Program-made: the position numbers and the translations under genes
Notes under the pieces: generated by a model
Databases searched by the model: none
What the model was told of the DNA's origin: nothing
The model's input: only the letters and a program-made list of their open reading frames with translations
NCBI RefSeq assembly: GCF_050624435.1
Contig: NC_134536.1
Coordinates: 7,134,758 to 7,198,757, forward strand
Length of the DNA: 64,000 nucleotides
Source: Tenrec ecaudatus
Lineage: Eukaryota; Chordata; Mammalia; Afrosoricida; Tenrecidae
Direction of reading: 5' to 3'
Shown here: piece by piece, positions 33,541 through 43,530 of the stretch
Position numbering within the stretch: the first letter of the stretch is position 1
How the letters are laid out: each line of letters opens with the position of its first letter

Positions 33541-33936
33541 CTATCATTTTAAACTGGGGCTCTGAGCAAAAGGCTGGGGTTTAATCCATGAATGCTGAAC
33601 TATCTTCAACGTTTAGAGGTCGTATGTGAATTTTCTTCTGCTGTCATCCTTCACTGTGTTTCTGAGACAGTTGCAACTATGGATGAGATCATCTAGGTAG
33701 CAAAGTGAAACTGTAACAGGGTGAAGGCTGCCCATGATCACAGTAACAGAACCCAGCCACTGCTATCAGAATAAAAGGTACAACTCCCCCAAGTTTTTAG
33801 TTCATACTGTTTCCCTCGCAGCCTTGGGCTGCATTCCTTATAAATATAGATTACATTTAGGCACGTTTCGATTCGGAAAGGATTCCTTTTCAAAGTTTGA
33901 GTATGAAAACCAGTGTCACTCCACTTGAGCACTAGA
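33541..33936. other. Unassigned
   Basis: No feature recognised. Confidence 0.4.
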
Positions 33937-34110
33937 AACCAAACTCAATGCTATGGAATCAATTCTGACACAGAACTAACTGCCCGGGCAGGTTGTGAGA
34001 CTGTCGCTCTACGTGGGAGTAGAAAGCTTCATCTTTCTCCCAGGAGTAGCTGTTAGTTTCGAACTGCCAACCTCGTGGCTAGCAGCCCACCGCCATCACC
34101 CACTAGCCCC
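33937..34110 (-). repeat. AfroSINE copy
   Basis: 'aaaccaaactcaatgctatg' to 'gccatcacccactagccccc'. The centre is shortened. Confidence 0.85.
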
Positions 34111-34464
34111 CTCCCCCGCCCTCACCCCTAGTCCCACAAAGTTCTTTGAGAAACTCCAAAGTGTCTATAGAATCTTGCAACAAGTGGGTTGTAAAACGCA
34201 CGCTATTCGAAAGGTTGGAGAGAGAACTTTGGGAACATTTGTCTGGGCTACACAAAACTTGTACACATCTTTTACAGGCACCATTGTGTGGCCTCACTTA
34301 TTGCCAGGAGGACATGAAAACAAGCCCTTGCCACAGGTGGTTTTCCACGCCGAAGCCTGGAGTGATTGTCTGCCCACTCCCACGCTCAACCATCCTTGTT
34401 ACCCATCCCTTCTTCCCTCACCCCACCCCCACCCCCTTTCCAAATTCTCATTGTCTTATCTTTT
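34111..34464. other. Unassigned
   Basis: A C-rich tract lies at 34415-34440. No feature recognised. Confidence 0.4.
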
Positions 34465-34658
34465 TTGGCAGAGCACTCGTCCTGGGCTGCTAACGACAAG
34501 GTACGCAGTTCGAAACCACCAGGCCCTCTGCGGTTTTAAGAGAGGTTTTCTACTCGCTCAAGGACTTGCAGGCTTGCAACCCCACAGGGGCAGTTGTTCC
34601 CTGCCCTACAGGGTCTCTGTGAGTCTGCATGGACTCCATGGCAGTGAATTTGAGTGCG
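34465..34658 (+). repeat. AfroSINE copy
   Basis: 'gcagagcactcgtcctgggc' to 'tggactccatggcagtgaat'. Closest recognised repeat upstream of the CpG island. Confidence 0.85.
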
Positions 34659-35370
34659 TTTCCTCCAGCCCAACCCAAAGAGCTCCCTGTCTTCAGGGCA
34701 GGGGTGCCGGCCCCCACGGGGAGCCCTCGGCAATTGTGCAGCGTGTAGGGGTTATGTGTGAGCACAGCTAACGCCCCTCCCCTCCCCGCCCCCCCCCACG
34801 CCTCCTGCAGCCTATCAACAGCTGGAGAGCAGGCGCACATACATGTGCCCAGTCGGCAGTCTGGAGAACCCCGGTGCCCTAGCGAACATTCCAGGCTAAC
34901 ACGCCTCACCACTTCAGAGACAAGGCACATTTCTAGGAATGTGGACAGGCTGGCGCGTCTCGAGTTCCCACAGCCTTCCGCCTGTGCAGGTGGGCCCCCG
35001 CCCCGGTCATCTCTGAGACCCTGGGAGTGCCACGTGTGCGCGGTGGCGCTCGACCTGGGCGCCTGGGTCTGGAGGGCGGGAACACAGCCACCTCCCGGCG
35101 TAGGGCAGCTCCCATCTCGGCAGCCCAGGTTCCGCGGTGTTTGGGGGCCTGGGGCGCGGAAGGTACGGGGGTGGGGGGATCCAAGGATCTGTGTCCGGGG
35201 AGGGTGCAGGGAGGCGGCGGGTCGCCCGCAGTGGCGGAAGGAGGGCGACTCCCCGGCCAGCCTGCGGGCGGGCGGAGCAGGGACACCGGGGATGAACCGG
35301 GGCGGGGGACGCAGGTTTCTAGCAGGTTCCAGCCCGGAGGCGGCCGCCGCGCGTCCCGCGCTCGTGCGCT

Positions 35371-35378
35371 CCAATTGG
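35371..35378. promoter_or_regulatory. CCAAT box (palindromic CCAATTGG)
   Basis: CCAATTGG reads as CCAAT on both strands. It lies about 60 bp upstream of the TATA-like element, a usual NF-Y spacing. Confidence 0.55.
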
Positions 35379-35432
35379 AAGGGGCAGCGGGTGACTCCCG
35401 TTTCGCCGCTCGTTCTCCCCTCCCGGAGCTGC

Positions 35433-35440
35433 TTTAAAAG
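35433..35440 (+). promoter_or_regulatory. TATA-like element TTTAAAAG
   Basis: An isolated A/T octamer within GC-rich sequence. If used, transcription would start near 35463-35470. Confidence 0.45.
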
Positions 35441-35458
35441 GAAGTGACATGGGCGGGG
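35439..35458 (+). promoter_or_regulatory. ETS site followed by Sp1/GC box
   Basis: AGGAAGTGAC (35439-35448) fits the ETS/GABP core, and GGGCGGGG (35451-35458) fits Sp1. Together they form a common housekeeping-type promoter pair. Confidence 0.5.
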
Positions 35459-35464
35459 AGAGAC

Positions 35465-35624
35465 GTAAGCCAGGACCACTTTTTTCCCCTCCGATGGGCC
35501 CACCCCGTGGGTGGAGTCTCGCCTTTTCCGTCCAGCGCCGGCTCCCCAGCCGCCCCAGAAACTAGTGGCAGTTTGGGGCCCAGCCCGCGCCGGGGGTGCG
35601 TGCATCCAGGCGGCCGGACACGCG
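35465..35624 (+). other. Hypothetical noncoding first exon
   Basis: Inferred from the TATA-like position and a good splice donor at its end, 'acgcg|gtaggt' (GT at 35625-35626). The exon would have no convincing coding content and could be mostly 5' UTR. A second donor-like 'gaag|gtacgg' lies at 35163. No acceptor or downstream exon is identified in the window. Confidence 0.3.
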
Positions 35625-35943
35625 GTAGGTGCCACGGTGCCATCGGCGGGCCCTGCGCTCGGGGCGTGGCGGGGCCGCGTCCCCCGGGCCCGGGGCGCGG
35701 GGACCCGGCGGAGGAGGGAGGCCTCGGTGCCGCGGGCGCGGCCCCCAGAGGCCGAGGCGGCGGAGCTGCGGGCACAAAGGGACGGTCGCTTTGTGTTGGG
35801 CGGGCAAGCGCGCCTGTCCTCGGGCGATCGGCGGTGGCTCCTGGCCCCATCCCTCCTCCTCCCCCTTTTCTGGGCGCTGGATGGCGGTTCCTGTTACACG
35901 CTGGTCACTTTTGTGTCGCGCAACATGTTCTTCCGTTTCTGGG

Positions 35944-35957
35944 GTTTCTATGGCAAC
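35944..35957. promoter_or_regulatory. X-box (RFX site) GTTTCTATGGCAAC
   Basis: Fits the RFX X-box pattern of two half-sites, GTNNYY and RRNAAC, around AT at all defined positions. RFX factors drive many ciliary genes through such sites. It lies at the 3' side of the CpG island, about 480 bp past the TATA-like element. Confidence 0.65.
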
Positions 35958-36146
35958 CACGAAAATACGCAGCCGGGGTGGCGAGGGATGGACGCGGCAC
36001 GGACTGGGAGTTTGGAGCCCTCCAGGCCGGGGGCGTGGGGGTGGGGTGGGGGCTGAGGGCTGCTCGCGCCCGCCGGCCTGGGTGGGTACCCCCTCCTCAT
36101 TTTCGGTTTGGTTTTTCCTTGTGGCAGGAGGGCTGGGGGGAGGGGA

Positions 36147-36160
36147 GTTGTCAAGGAAAC
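36147..36160. promoter_or_regulatory. Second X-box-like site GTTGTCAAGGAAAC
   Basis: Same half-site arrangement as 35944-35957, with AA instead of AT at the centre. It is 203 bp further right. Confidence 0.45.
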
Positions 36161-36659
36161 GGGCCTTTGTAATTACCTCTTTATTTACCTAATTCGCCGC
36201 CTCTGAATGTCTCCATCATATCTAGGAATTTGAGTAAACCAGGGTTGAGATGTTTCTGGAAGGCTGCGGCGTCCGCCCTCCCAGAAAACCCCAGCGCTTC
36301 TCCAGCTAGCGGGTGAATGCCGCGACCCAGTGAAGGGGAGAGCCCGGTGGTGGAGGAGGTGGGGCTGGGCAAACAAAGTTTGAGAGGGTGTCTGGATATT
36401 CACGCTCATCCGCGCGCTGGTGCCTGCCCAGGTTTACCTAAAATCCCCCAATTCTTAAACGAGGAGCCTGTGCTGTAGGCTGAACTTCACTTAGCACAAG
36501 ATCCAAGTTCAGCAAGTCTGCGTGAGTACCACGGGGCTGACCCAGCGCCATCCATCCTTCTCTGTGCCTTGCCATTCCCCACAGAACGCACGTGCCCAGC
36601 CCATTATGACATCAGCCTGGTGGACCCGCTCTCCTTTACCCACCTCCTACCCTTCATAG
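36161..36659. other. Unassigned flank of the CpG island
   Basis: GC content falls off. No exon or repeat recognised. Confidence 0.4.
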
Positions 36660-36807
36660 GGAGCTTTGGTGGCCTGGTGGTTAGGCTTTGGACTGCTCAC
36701 CTGAAGGTCCGGAGTTCGAAACCAACAGCGGCTCCACGGGAGAAAGAGAGTTACAGTCTAGGAAACCCACTGGGGCAGTGCTATCCTGACCTATAGGGTC
36801 GCCGAGA
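36660..36807 (+). repeat. AfroSINE copy
   Basis: 'ggagctttggtggcctggtg' with intact box B 'ggagttcgaaacc' and tail start 'ctatagggtcgccgag'. Among the best-preserved tRNA-like heads here. The 3' end is cut off. Confidence 0.9.
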
Positions 36808-36917
36808 TCCTTAGCATCCAAACATGATGCTAAGTAATTTGACAAAGTGTGTGCGTGACAGAAAGGTGGTGGGGGTGGGGTGGTACATTAACCCTAAGAC
36901 TGAACTTTCTTAAGAGT

Positions 36918-37003
36918 AACCCTAGAGGGCAGGGTAGAACTGCTGCCCCCTGTGAGTTTCCGAAGCGACACTCTTCACAGGAGTAGAGAGCCCATCTTTC
37001 TCC
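36918..37003 (-). repeat. AfroSINE fragment
   Basis: 'gggcagggtagaactgctgc' to 'agagcccatctttctccc', the central part only. Confidence 0.7.
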
Positions 37004-37075
37004 CAATATTCTCTAAAGAGAGTACAATGATTGGTTTTCTAAGCAAATTGGTGGGGGCAGGGTTGGGGCAGACAC

Positions 37076-37117
37076 GAGGGAGGCAGTGATGATTTAGAGG
37101 GAGGCAGTGATGATTTA
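37076..37117. repeat. 21-bp perfect tandem duplication
   Basis: 'gagggaggcagtgatgattt' plus a final a, present twice in a row (37076-37096 and 37097-37117). Confidence 0.95.
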
Positions 37118-37724
37118 CCTCGCGTGACATGCGCAGAATTGTTGTGCTAGGAGTCTAATCCTGCATCTGTGAGGAAGAGAAGTCTCTGTCCCAGCCGGGG
37201 GTCGCAGGTCTAGCAACACCACTCCTCCTCCTCCAGGACAGCCAAGGACTGTTGACGCCGGAGCCTGTCCTTTGCTCGGGCGTCCCCAGTTACCCGCCGT
37301 CCTTGTGAGTGGCGGGTGAATTGATCCTGGTTTGTAGCCACCACGTGCGTGCTGCAGAGTGGAATTGATCCAGGGCGCTTGGACCATAGCGCTACCGTGG
37401 CTCGGCTCCTGAGAGACGGGAGCTGGAGACAGGAATTCCCTTCTCTGAAAGTCTTGCCTGTAGGTGCTGCTGAGTCTTGTGCTACCCCTGGCAGCCCCCG
37501 TGACCGTGTGACTCCCCCTCGGGGTGTTACCGCGGGATCTTTGCAGAAGTAGGTCGTTAGGGGTTTTTCCCATGGAGCTCCGGGTGGGTTTCATCTGCCA
37601 ACCTTATGGGCAGCAAGTGAGAGTGTAGCCATTTGCAGCGCCAGAGCCCCTAAATCACCGGATCACGGCTGTGGAATTGATTCTGACTCAGTGACCCTGT
37701 AGGACCCGCTGTTGGGTACCACCG
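37118..37724. other. Unassigned, weak SINE-like ends
   Basis: Degraded AfroSINE text may be present at 37145-37230 and 37565-37710. No gene recognised. A 159-codon minus-strand frame (37115-37594) has no known domain. Confidence 0.35.
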
Positions 37725-38005
37725 AGATGGCCCAACTGAATGAAACACTGCGGCTCGGGCACTACTGTTTCTATGTTGAACCCGTTGTTGCAGCCACTGT
37801 CAGTCCATCTATCCAAGACCTTCCTCCTTTGATGTCCTCCAGGGATGGGCTCTCCTGATACCGTGCCCAAAGCACTTGGGACAAAGTCTCTCTATCCAGG
37901 CTTCTAAGGAGCATTCTGGCCGTTCTTCTTCCGGACAAAATTGTTTGTTGGCTATACTTCTTCCCAGACCGGTGAACTGGTCATCATCTCATCTCCCAGT
38001 CTTAA
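37725..38005 (-). repeat. RTE LINE 3' fragment
   Basis: 'gaacccgttgttgcagccac', 'aggcttctaaggagcattct' and 'ccgttcttcttccggacaaa' are complements of RTE text in proper order. Confidence 0.8.
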
Positions 38006-38124
38006 ACATAACCTTCCATTTTCGATAAAGGCCCACTGGGAGATCTCGCGGTCCGCACACTGCCTCCTGCTGTTGAAGCCAGAAGCCTGGGTAGAAACCT
38101 GAGAGTAACCCAGAAGGGGTTTTC

Positions 38125-38478
38125 TTTCCTTCTTTTTAAATTATTTTACTGGGGCTCATACAGCTTTTATCGCAAAACAGCCATCCATCCATTATGTCAA
38201 GCACTTTTGTACATTTGTTGTTATCATTACTTGAGTACTTGGTATCAACTTCTCATCGCCCCCCTCCACCTTTCGTCCCTCACAAACCCTTGATAATTTA
38301 TAAATTATTATTTTTTCATATCTTACACTGACTCATTTTGATCGGTTCCCCTTTTCTCCCTCCACCTTCCCCTTCCCCTCCTGGTATCCCTACTCATTAT
38401 TGGTCCTGAGCAGTTTATCTGTCCTGAATTCCCCGTGTTTCCAACTCTTATCTGTTCCTGTGTACATGCTCTGGTCCT
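38125..38478 (-). mobile_element. L1 3' end with perfect 12-bp TSD
   Basis: 354-bp insertion starting with a T-rich tail and 'tattttactggggctcatac' and ending 'catgctctggtcct'. The identical 12-mer gaaggggttttc lies immediately before (38113-38124) and after (38479-38490). A severely 5'-truncated L1, and clearly a single insertion event. Confidence 0.92.
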
Positions 38479-38589
38479 GAAGGGGTTTTCATGGGTGCTG
38501 TTTGCCAGGACTCTCAACTGAATGTGTTATTATCTCTGTTTCATAAAATTTATTATGGGTCAAGCAGCCTTAAGGATACAGATACAGCC

Positions 38590-38710
38590 AAACCAAAAAA
38601 CCAAATGCGCCACTATCGATTGGATGCCAACTCATCGTGACCCTAGAGGACAGGGTGGAACTGCCCCTGTGGGTTTCTGGGACGGAGTAGAAAGCCCCGG
38701 CTTTCCCACA
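38590..38710 (-). repeat. AfroSINE 3' fragment
   Basis: 'aaaccaaaaaaccaaatgcg' to 'agtagaaagccccggctttc'. The head is missing. Confidence 0.82.
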
Positions 38711-40009
38711 GATACAGGCGGGATCTGGAAATGGCGGTATCTGGAAATGGCGCCTACATTGTAAAAAGACCTGGGACAAAGGGGAGAGCTCACGGCATGG
38801 ACTTTACCTGGAGGCCATAAACATAGAAAAGACTAGACAACTGGGCTTTGAGGGGGGCGGTGACAGTACACATGGAGACGTGGCCAGGCTGTAGTTGATG
38901 TTTTCGAAGGGTCTGGAAAGCAGGTGAGCTGAGTGTCTTGTTTCTAGTCTGAAATGGGCCTGAGGGCTGTCGCTTTTCCCCGTGGTCCACGGCCCGATTG
39001 ACCGTGTATCCTTTGGTCACACTAGACCACAGAGGGTCCCAGGCTGGAATTTCACACGAAGCCTAACAGGGAATGGAGGCCAACAGAAAAGGAGCAAGAA
39101 GGGGAAACAAAGTAACCACAAACGAAAGGAAAGTAGCAGATCGCCACCGCCAGCAGGCTTTTCTGTCTGTGCGCCCGAGCTCTGGTAAACACAGACTCTG
39201 CAGCAGCCTGGGGCAGGCTCAAGGAACCAGAGACGACTGCAAAGCGAATTCAGAGCCCCTGGAGGGAGCCAAGTAGAGCAACGTTCTGTAAGACTGCAAA
39301 CTCAGACCTGCGGGTTACTGCCCCTCTCGGGTTTTAAAAGCCACGGAACACCCCCGGTGGCAGGATTGGTATGTGAGCAGGTGGTCACTCAGAGCTGAGA
39401 GGAGGGGGAGGACTAGACGTGTATGTGGGGGTGGCGGTGGCTGGGGGGGCGCACAGGCGGCGGGGGTGATGGTGGGAATCTGGCTGAGGAATGGCCTTAT
39501 CAGGAAGCGGAGGTTTTAAGGAGAGGAGACACCCATTCCAGGGCAAGAAGGCCAGGGTGTCCCAGACCGTAGGACAGGAGATGAGAGTTGGATTGTGGTT
39601 CAAGGTTCTTGTTCCAAGAGCTTGGGTGCGGCCAGTCTTGTGGACAGGAAGAGGGCTGGTTGACCCAGTGCTAGGAGGGGCAAGAAAGAGAAGACACAAA
39701 TTCAGAGAGAAGTGGTCTTATTTTTAAATTAGAACAAGAATGACTGTGAGAAGGAAGACAACATGAGTTGAAGGCACGGTCCTTCCTAGTCCAACTGTGG
39801 GTTGAAGTGCAGAGCACAAGACCAGGTGCAAGGCAGACTTCACAGGAGAGACTTGGGGTGGGGCTAGGTCCTCACCTTAATCCACGCCAGGGCCACACTC
39901 AGATGGGTGCTTGGCAGGCTTACTGCATTCTGTTCGGGAAAGCAGGTCTAGTGAACATAGGGAGACACTACAGCCTCATTTCGGAATGGTTTTGGATGCC
40001 TGAAGGTTT
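38711..40009. other. Unassigned, possibly old LTR sequence
   Basis: A 16-bp near-duplication ('atctggaaatggcg' twice, 38723-38755) and 'cgggttttaaaagccac' at about 39328 suggest retroviral-type debris, but no second copy supports it. No gene recognised. Confidence 0.35.
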
Positions 40010-40275
40010 GGAGAAGTGTGTCTGACCAAGTGTGGACATCTTTCCAGGAGAGGACCGCCCGCTGGAGAAGGCCATCGTGCTTGGTACTATGAGAGGCAGT
40101 GACAAAGAGGAAGGCCCTTGATGAGATGGATGGGCTCAGCGGCTGCATGGCTGCGTTCTGTCACAGGAACACTTGCGAGGATGTCGCAGGACCATGCCGT
40201 GTTTCGTTCTGTTGTGCACGGGGTCGCTTGGGTCGGAGCTGACTCGCTGCCACTGAGCAGTAACAACAACGAGAC
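40010..40275 (+). repeat. RTE LINE 3' end
   Basis: 'gctggagaaggccatcgtgc', 'caggaccatgccgtgtttcg' and 'gggtcgcttgggtcggagct' followed by an 'aacaacaac' tail, as expected for the RTE terminus. Confidence 0.85.
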
Positions 40276-40311
40276 CTGACCATGATTGTGTAACGTTCCC
40301 CTGACCTTGTG

Positions 40312-40520
40312 GTTGGTATTGTTAGGTGCCGCCCAGTCGGTTCTGACTCAACAGTGGCCTTCTGTACAACAGAAGGAAGCGCTGTCCCATCCTGTGTCTG
40401 TCTTAACAATTGTCCTCTTTGTTGCAGCCACACCTTGTCAAGTCATCTCACTGGGGGGGGTCTTCCTTTTTTTAACACCCATCATGATGTCCTTTCCCAG
40501 GGACTGGGAAGAAGGAACAG
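40312..40520 (-). repeat. RTE LINE 3' end, opposite orientation
   Basis: 'attgttaggtgccgcccagt' is the complement of the RTE terminus, followed by 'gttgcagccacacc' and 'cagggactggg'. It faces the preceding plus copy tail to tail. Confidence 0.85.
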
Positions 40521-41129
40521 GCTGTCCACTTCTGAGCGATTCGCCACTGAAAGCCTTACGAATAGCAGCGGTCTCCGAGCTTGGGAGACTGTAATTCTAT
40601 AATCTCCGTGTCACGCAGAACCAGCTTGGAAAGTGGGCTTTGGAAATCTGCAAGTCGACTTCGAGCAGAGCCCAGGGACGAGAGGCAGCCCCAGCCAGCG
40701 CCTCGAGAGAGAGCATGCGCTCACTCTTGGCACAAATATTTATGTCACATCCGTCACATCCCGCGTATGCCAGGGGGGCGCTAACCAGGAACCGCTGAAA
40801 TAATGGCCGTTTTCAGAAGGTCGCCCGGAAGGTTTTCAGAGGCAATGCTTTGAATGGTCTCCCTCTCCTGCTAAGGACTTAATAAGAGGAACTGTTTTAC
40901 AAAGAGAGAGAGTTTTGGGGAACCTCATGGAACAAGTTTCCTAAGCTGTCTTCTTTATTTTCTAAGATGCACCCTTGCTCCACAAAGATTTCCTGTTTCA
41001 GTGTTGTCTTCACTCTGTTCTTTGTTCTTCAGTCTTCAATCTGCTCTCCTTTTTCGTCTGGCATGAAGGCTTGGCTTTCACGCATCCATCCATTCAGACA
41101 TGGCTGCACACACGCATGCACCAGCTGTC
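40521..41129. other. Unassigned
   Basis: No gene or repeat recognised. A GA run lies at 40903-40912. Confidence 0.4.
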
Positions 41130-41950
41130 ATTGTCATCGTGTCCATTCCCACACACAGCAGCCCCATCACAGAACAGAACAATCCACGGCCCGGGCCTGC
41201 GCCCCGCTCGCATGGTTACAGTTGACCGCGCTATTTGAGCCACTGGGTCCGTCCATCTCAAGGAGGAGTCCCTCGTTTTCTAGGGGTCCTTCTGCCTGTA
41301 CTGCTTCCAGACAGATCTGTTTGTTCTTTTGGCAATCCACAAGACTTAACAGTCATCGCCAACACCGTAGTTCAATATCGCTTACTCAATGTCCAACTTT
41401 CACTTGCACCTGAGGCCATTGAAAGTACCATGGCTGGGTGCACCGAAGTCCTCAAAGTAACATCTTTGCTTTTCAACACTGTAAAGACGTCTTGGGCAGC
41501 AGGTTTCCCCAAAGCAGGTTGTCGTTTGGTCTCTTCACAGCTGCTTCCTTGAGCACTGATGGTGGATCCAACTACGAAGAAATTCTTGACAGCCCCGATC
41601 TTTGCTCTGTGTTACCTACTGGTCTGGTTGTGAGGATTTGTCATTTCTTTACGCTGCGTTTGTAGCCTGTGTTGAAGGCTGCAGTCCTTGATCTTTATTA
41701 GCAATTACTTCAAGTCCTTTTCTCTCTGGGCAAGCAGGCTGTGTCATCTGCATCAATACGGCCTCCATCCTGATGCTGCGTTCCCTTGCTCTGAGGCAGC
41801 TTCTCAGATGCATTGCTCAGCATACAGATTCAGTAAGTGTGGTGAGAGGACACGGCTGTGCGGCATCCCCCCCGCCTCGTGGTCCATGTACAGGTTCTGC
41901 AAGAGAACAGTGAAGTGTTCTGGAACTCCCACTCTTCTCAAGGCTGTCCA
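41130..41950 (-). repeat. RTE LINE, RT C-terminal to 3' end
   Basis: Follows the complement of RTE for about 820 bp: 'ttgttcttttggcaatccac', 'catctttgcttttcaacact', 'gttgtgaggatttgtcattt', 'tcagcatacagattcagtaa'. It retains the region of the reverse transcriptase catalytic segment in decayed form ('gtgtcatctgcatcaatacg'). Frameshifts and stops throughout. Confidence 0.9.
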
Positions 41951-41979
41951 TCCATGCATATGTAGACTTAGATAAATCA

Positions 41980-42125
41980 TCCACCCTTTCGTCCATTCAT
42001 GCAACAATCAGTGTTGAACATGGTGTGTCACATACTGTATGTAGTAAGGATGCAGCAGTAACTGGGAAGGCCTGTCTTCCCTAAAGAAGTTCAGGATCTT
42101 GTAGACAAGATGTGGACAAAGGAGA
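41980..42125 (+). repeat. Ancient repeat scrap
   Basis: 'gtccattcatgcaacaatca' to 'cttgtagacaag' resembles a mammal-wide repeat also seen at 51485. The class is not assigned. Confidence 0.4.
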
Positions 42126-43379
42126 GGGATGGATTTTTGGTAGAGACATATCCCAGCTCACCCCATGATGCTAGATGCTCCTGTTATTGAGCACTCTTAC
42201 TGGTCGGCAGTGTTGGACGCAGGAGATGGAGTGGCTTGCACCATTCTCGTATTTCCACACTGGTTGGGAATATGGCTGGTGTCAGGGAGCCTTTGTTGCT
42301 ACACTGGATGCGCAGCAGTGGGATTTCTGTCCTGGGAGACTGGGGTCCTCGTGGAAGATGTGTACATTTGCTTTCTGAAAATGGGGAGCTGTTTGAGATG
42401 ATCTCCCATGAGTCCTTCCCCTGGTGTGTTGCCTGTTGCATTTTGTAAAAGGAAACTCCTCCCTCCTCCCTGCACATTATATACACGTTGGGAAACCTGC
42501 TGGCTGGCCCCCTTGCTATTTAGTGCTAGATCTCTCAGTGCACGTGACCAGTCATTATCCCCACCGCACCCCCTTCACAAGTAGGTTTCCACCTCTTGTA
42601 GCTTTCAGCCAGTCTTATATCCAAATAAAAGCACCCCTGAACGCCTGTGGGGAATCCAGTACCCGTGGAACAGCAAGCTACGCGCCTGCTTACCGTATTT
42701 CACATTTGCATTTCCTGGTGACTTGAAGCTCCTGTGTGCAGAATAGTTTCCCGCTACTCACTCTGCACCTCCAGGGGAGAAAAAATAGGCACCACCCAAC
42801 AAGAGTCACCCTGAGAACCTCCCTGCCCACCTCCAGCAAGTTCCTCTTTCCTATTTTAATCTCAAAAGAGCCCCACTTCTCTCCACGTGGACCATTTGGT
42901 AACTGGCTGGCACAGCTCCGGTCCTTAAGCAAGACACACGGAGAGGAGAGAGGAGGGGAGAGGGAGGGAGGGGGGAGGAGTTCTCTTTTCATGGTAGGGT
43001 AAAGCTGGTCACTGAAATTCCAGACTCGGGGGTGGCAGTAGCCTCTGCAAGGGCCATCAGCCTCGAAGGTGGGCACCAAGGACCACAAGCAAGAGACCAG
43101 TTGCTGCGGAGTCCATTCGGACTCGTGCAGAGGAGAGCTGTTTTCAGTGGCTGTGAATCTGTGAAAGTGGATGGCTGGGTCTTTCTTCCAAGTGCTTCCA
43201 GTCGGCTTGAGCACCCAGTCTTTGGGTTAGCAGCTGATCTCTGGACCCAGTGTGTCCTACGGGGCCCAACCATGATGAGTGTGCCTTCATCGAAGGCGCC
43301 TTAGGCGCTAACACCTTGAGGATGTCACCTTCGCATCCACCGACTCCTTGTACCTCTGCAGCCAAGTGCAGCAGGCAGA
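42126..43379. other. Unassigned
   Basis: About 1.25 kb. A G/A-rich tract at 42950-42985 and possible SINE-like debris at 43095-43235. No gene recognised; open frames up to 174 codons lack recognisable motifs. Confidence 0.4.
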
Positions 43380-43530
43380 AGCCATCGTCACCCCCTTTTA
43401 CAGATTAAAGAGACCGCAAGGCGAGAGCGCGTGCATATCATGAGAAGTAGCAGAGCTGAGATTGGAGCGCTGGTCCCTGGGATCCGGAAAGCAGTCTCTG
43501 AACCCCTGCACCCGACGCCTCTGGTGTTGT
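43380..43530 (+). repeat. MIR-type ancient SINE
   Basis: 'ccttttacagattaaagaga' then 'gtagcagagctgagattgga' then 'cagtctctgaacccctgc' reproduce the MIR core and 3' order. Confidence 0.6.

Larger units (their letters stand above)
34930..36090 (+). promoter_or_regulatory. CpG island, probable promoter of an unidentified gene
   Basis: An abrupt change to very GC-rich, CpG-dense sequence, unlike anything else in the window and free of recognised repeats. The strongest core-promoter arrangement is on the plus strand: CCAAT (35371), TTTAAAAG (35433), ETS (35439), Sp1 (35451), then a possible first exon. Long open frames cross the island on both strands, but I see no recognisable protein, so they are probably by-products of low stop-codon density. 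CpG-island promoters are often bidirectional and transcription to the left is not excluded. Neither the gene nor the downstream exons are recognised. Confidence 0.7.

Noticed and set aside
33995-34771. 258-codon plus-strand open frame
   Set aside because: It starts in one AfroSINE (minus) and ends past another (plus). The translation is SINE-derived and has no independent protein signal.
34550-36192. Several long overlapping open frames on both strands (up to 361 codons)
   Set aside because: They coincide with the CpG island, where stop codons are rare by composition. They read as low-complexity Pro/Arg/Gly/Ala text, overlap one another in several frames, and part of the longest one runs through an AfroSINE.
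36660-36735. Possible tRNA gene
   Set aside because: A and B box-like sequences are present, but they belong to the tRNA-derived head of an AfroSINE. No acceptor-stem pairing or tRNA 3' end was found.
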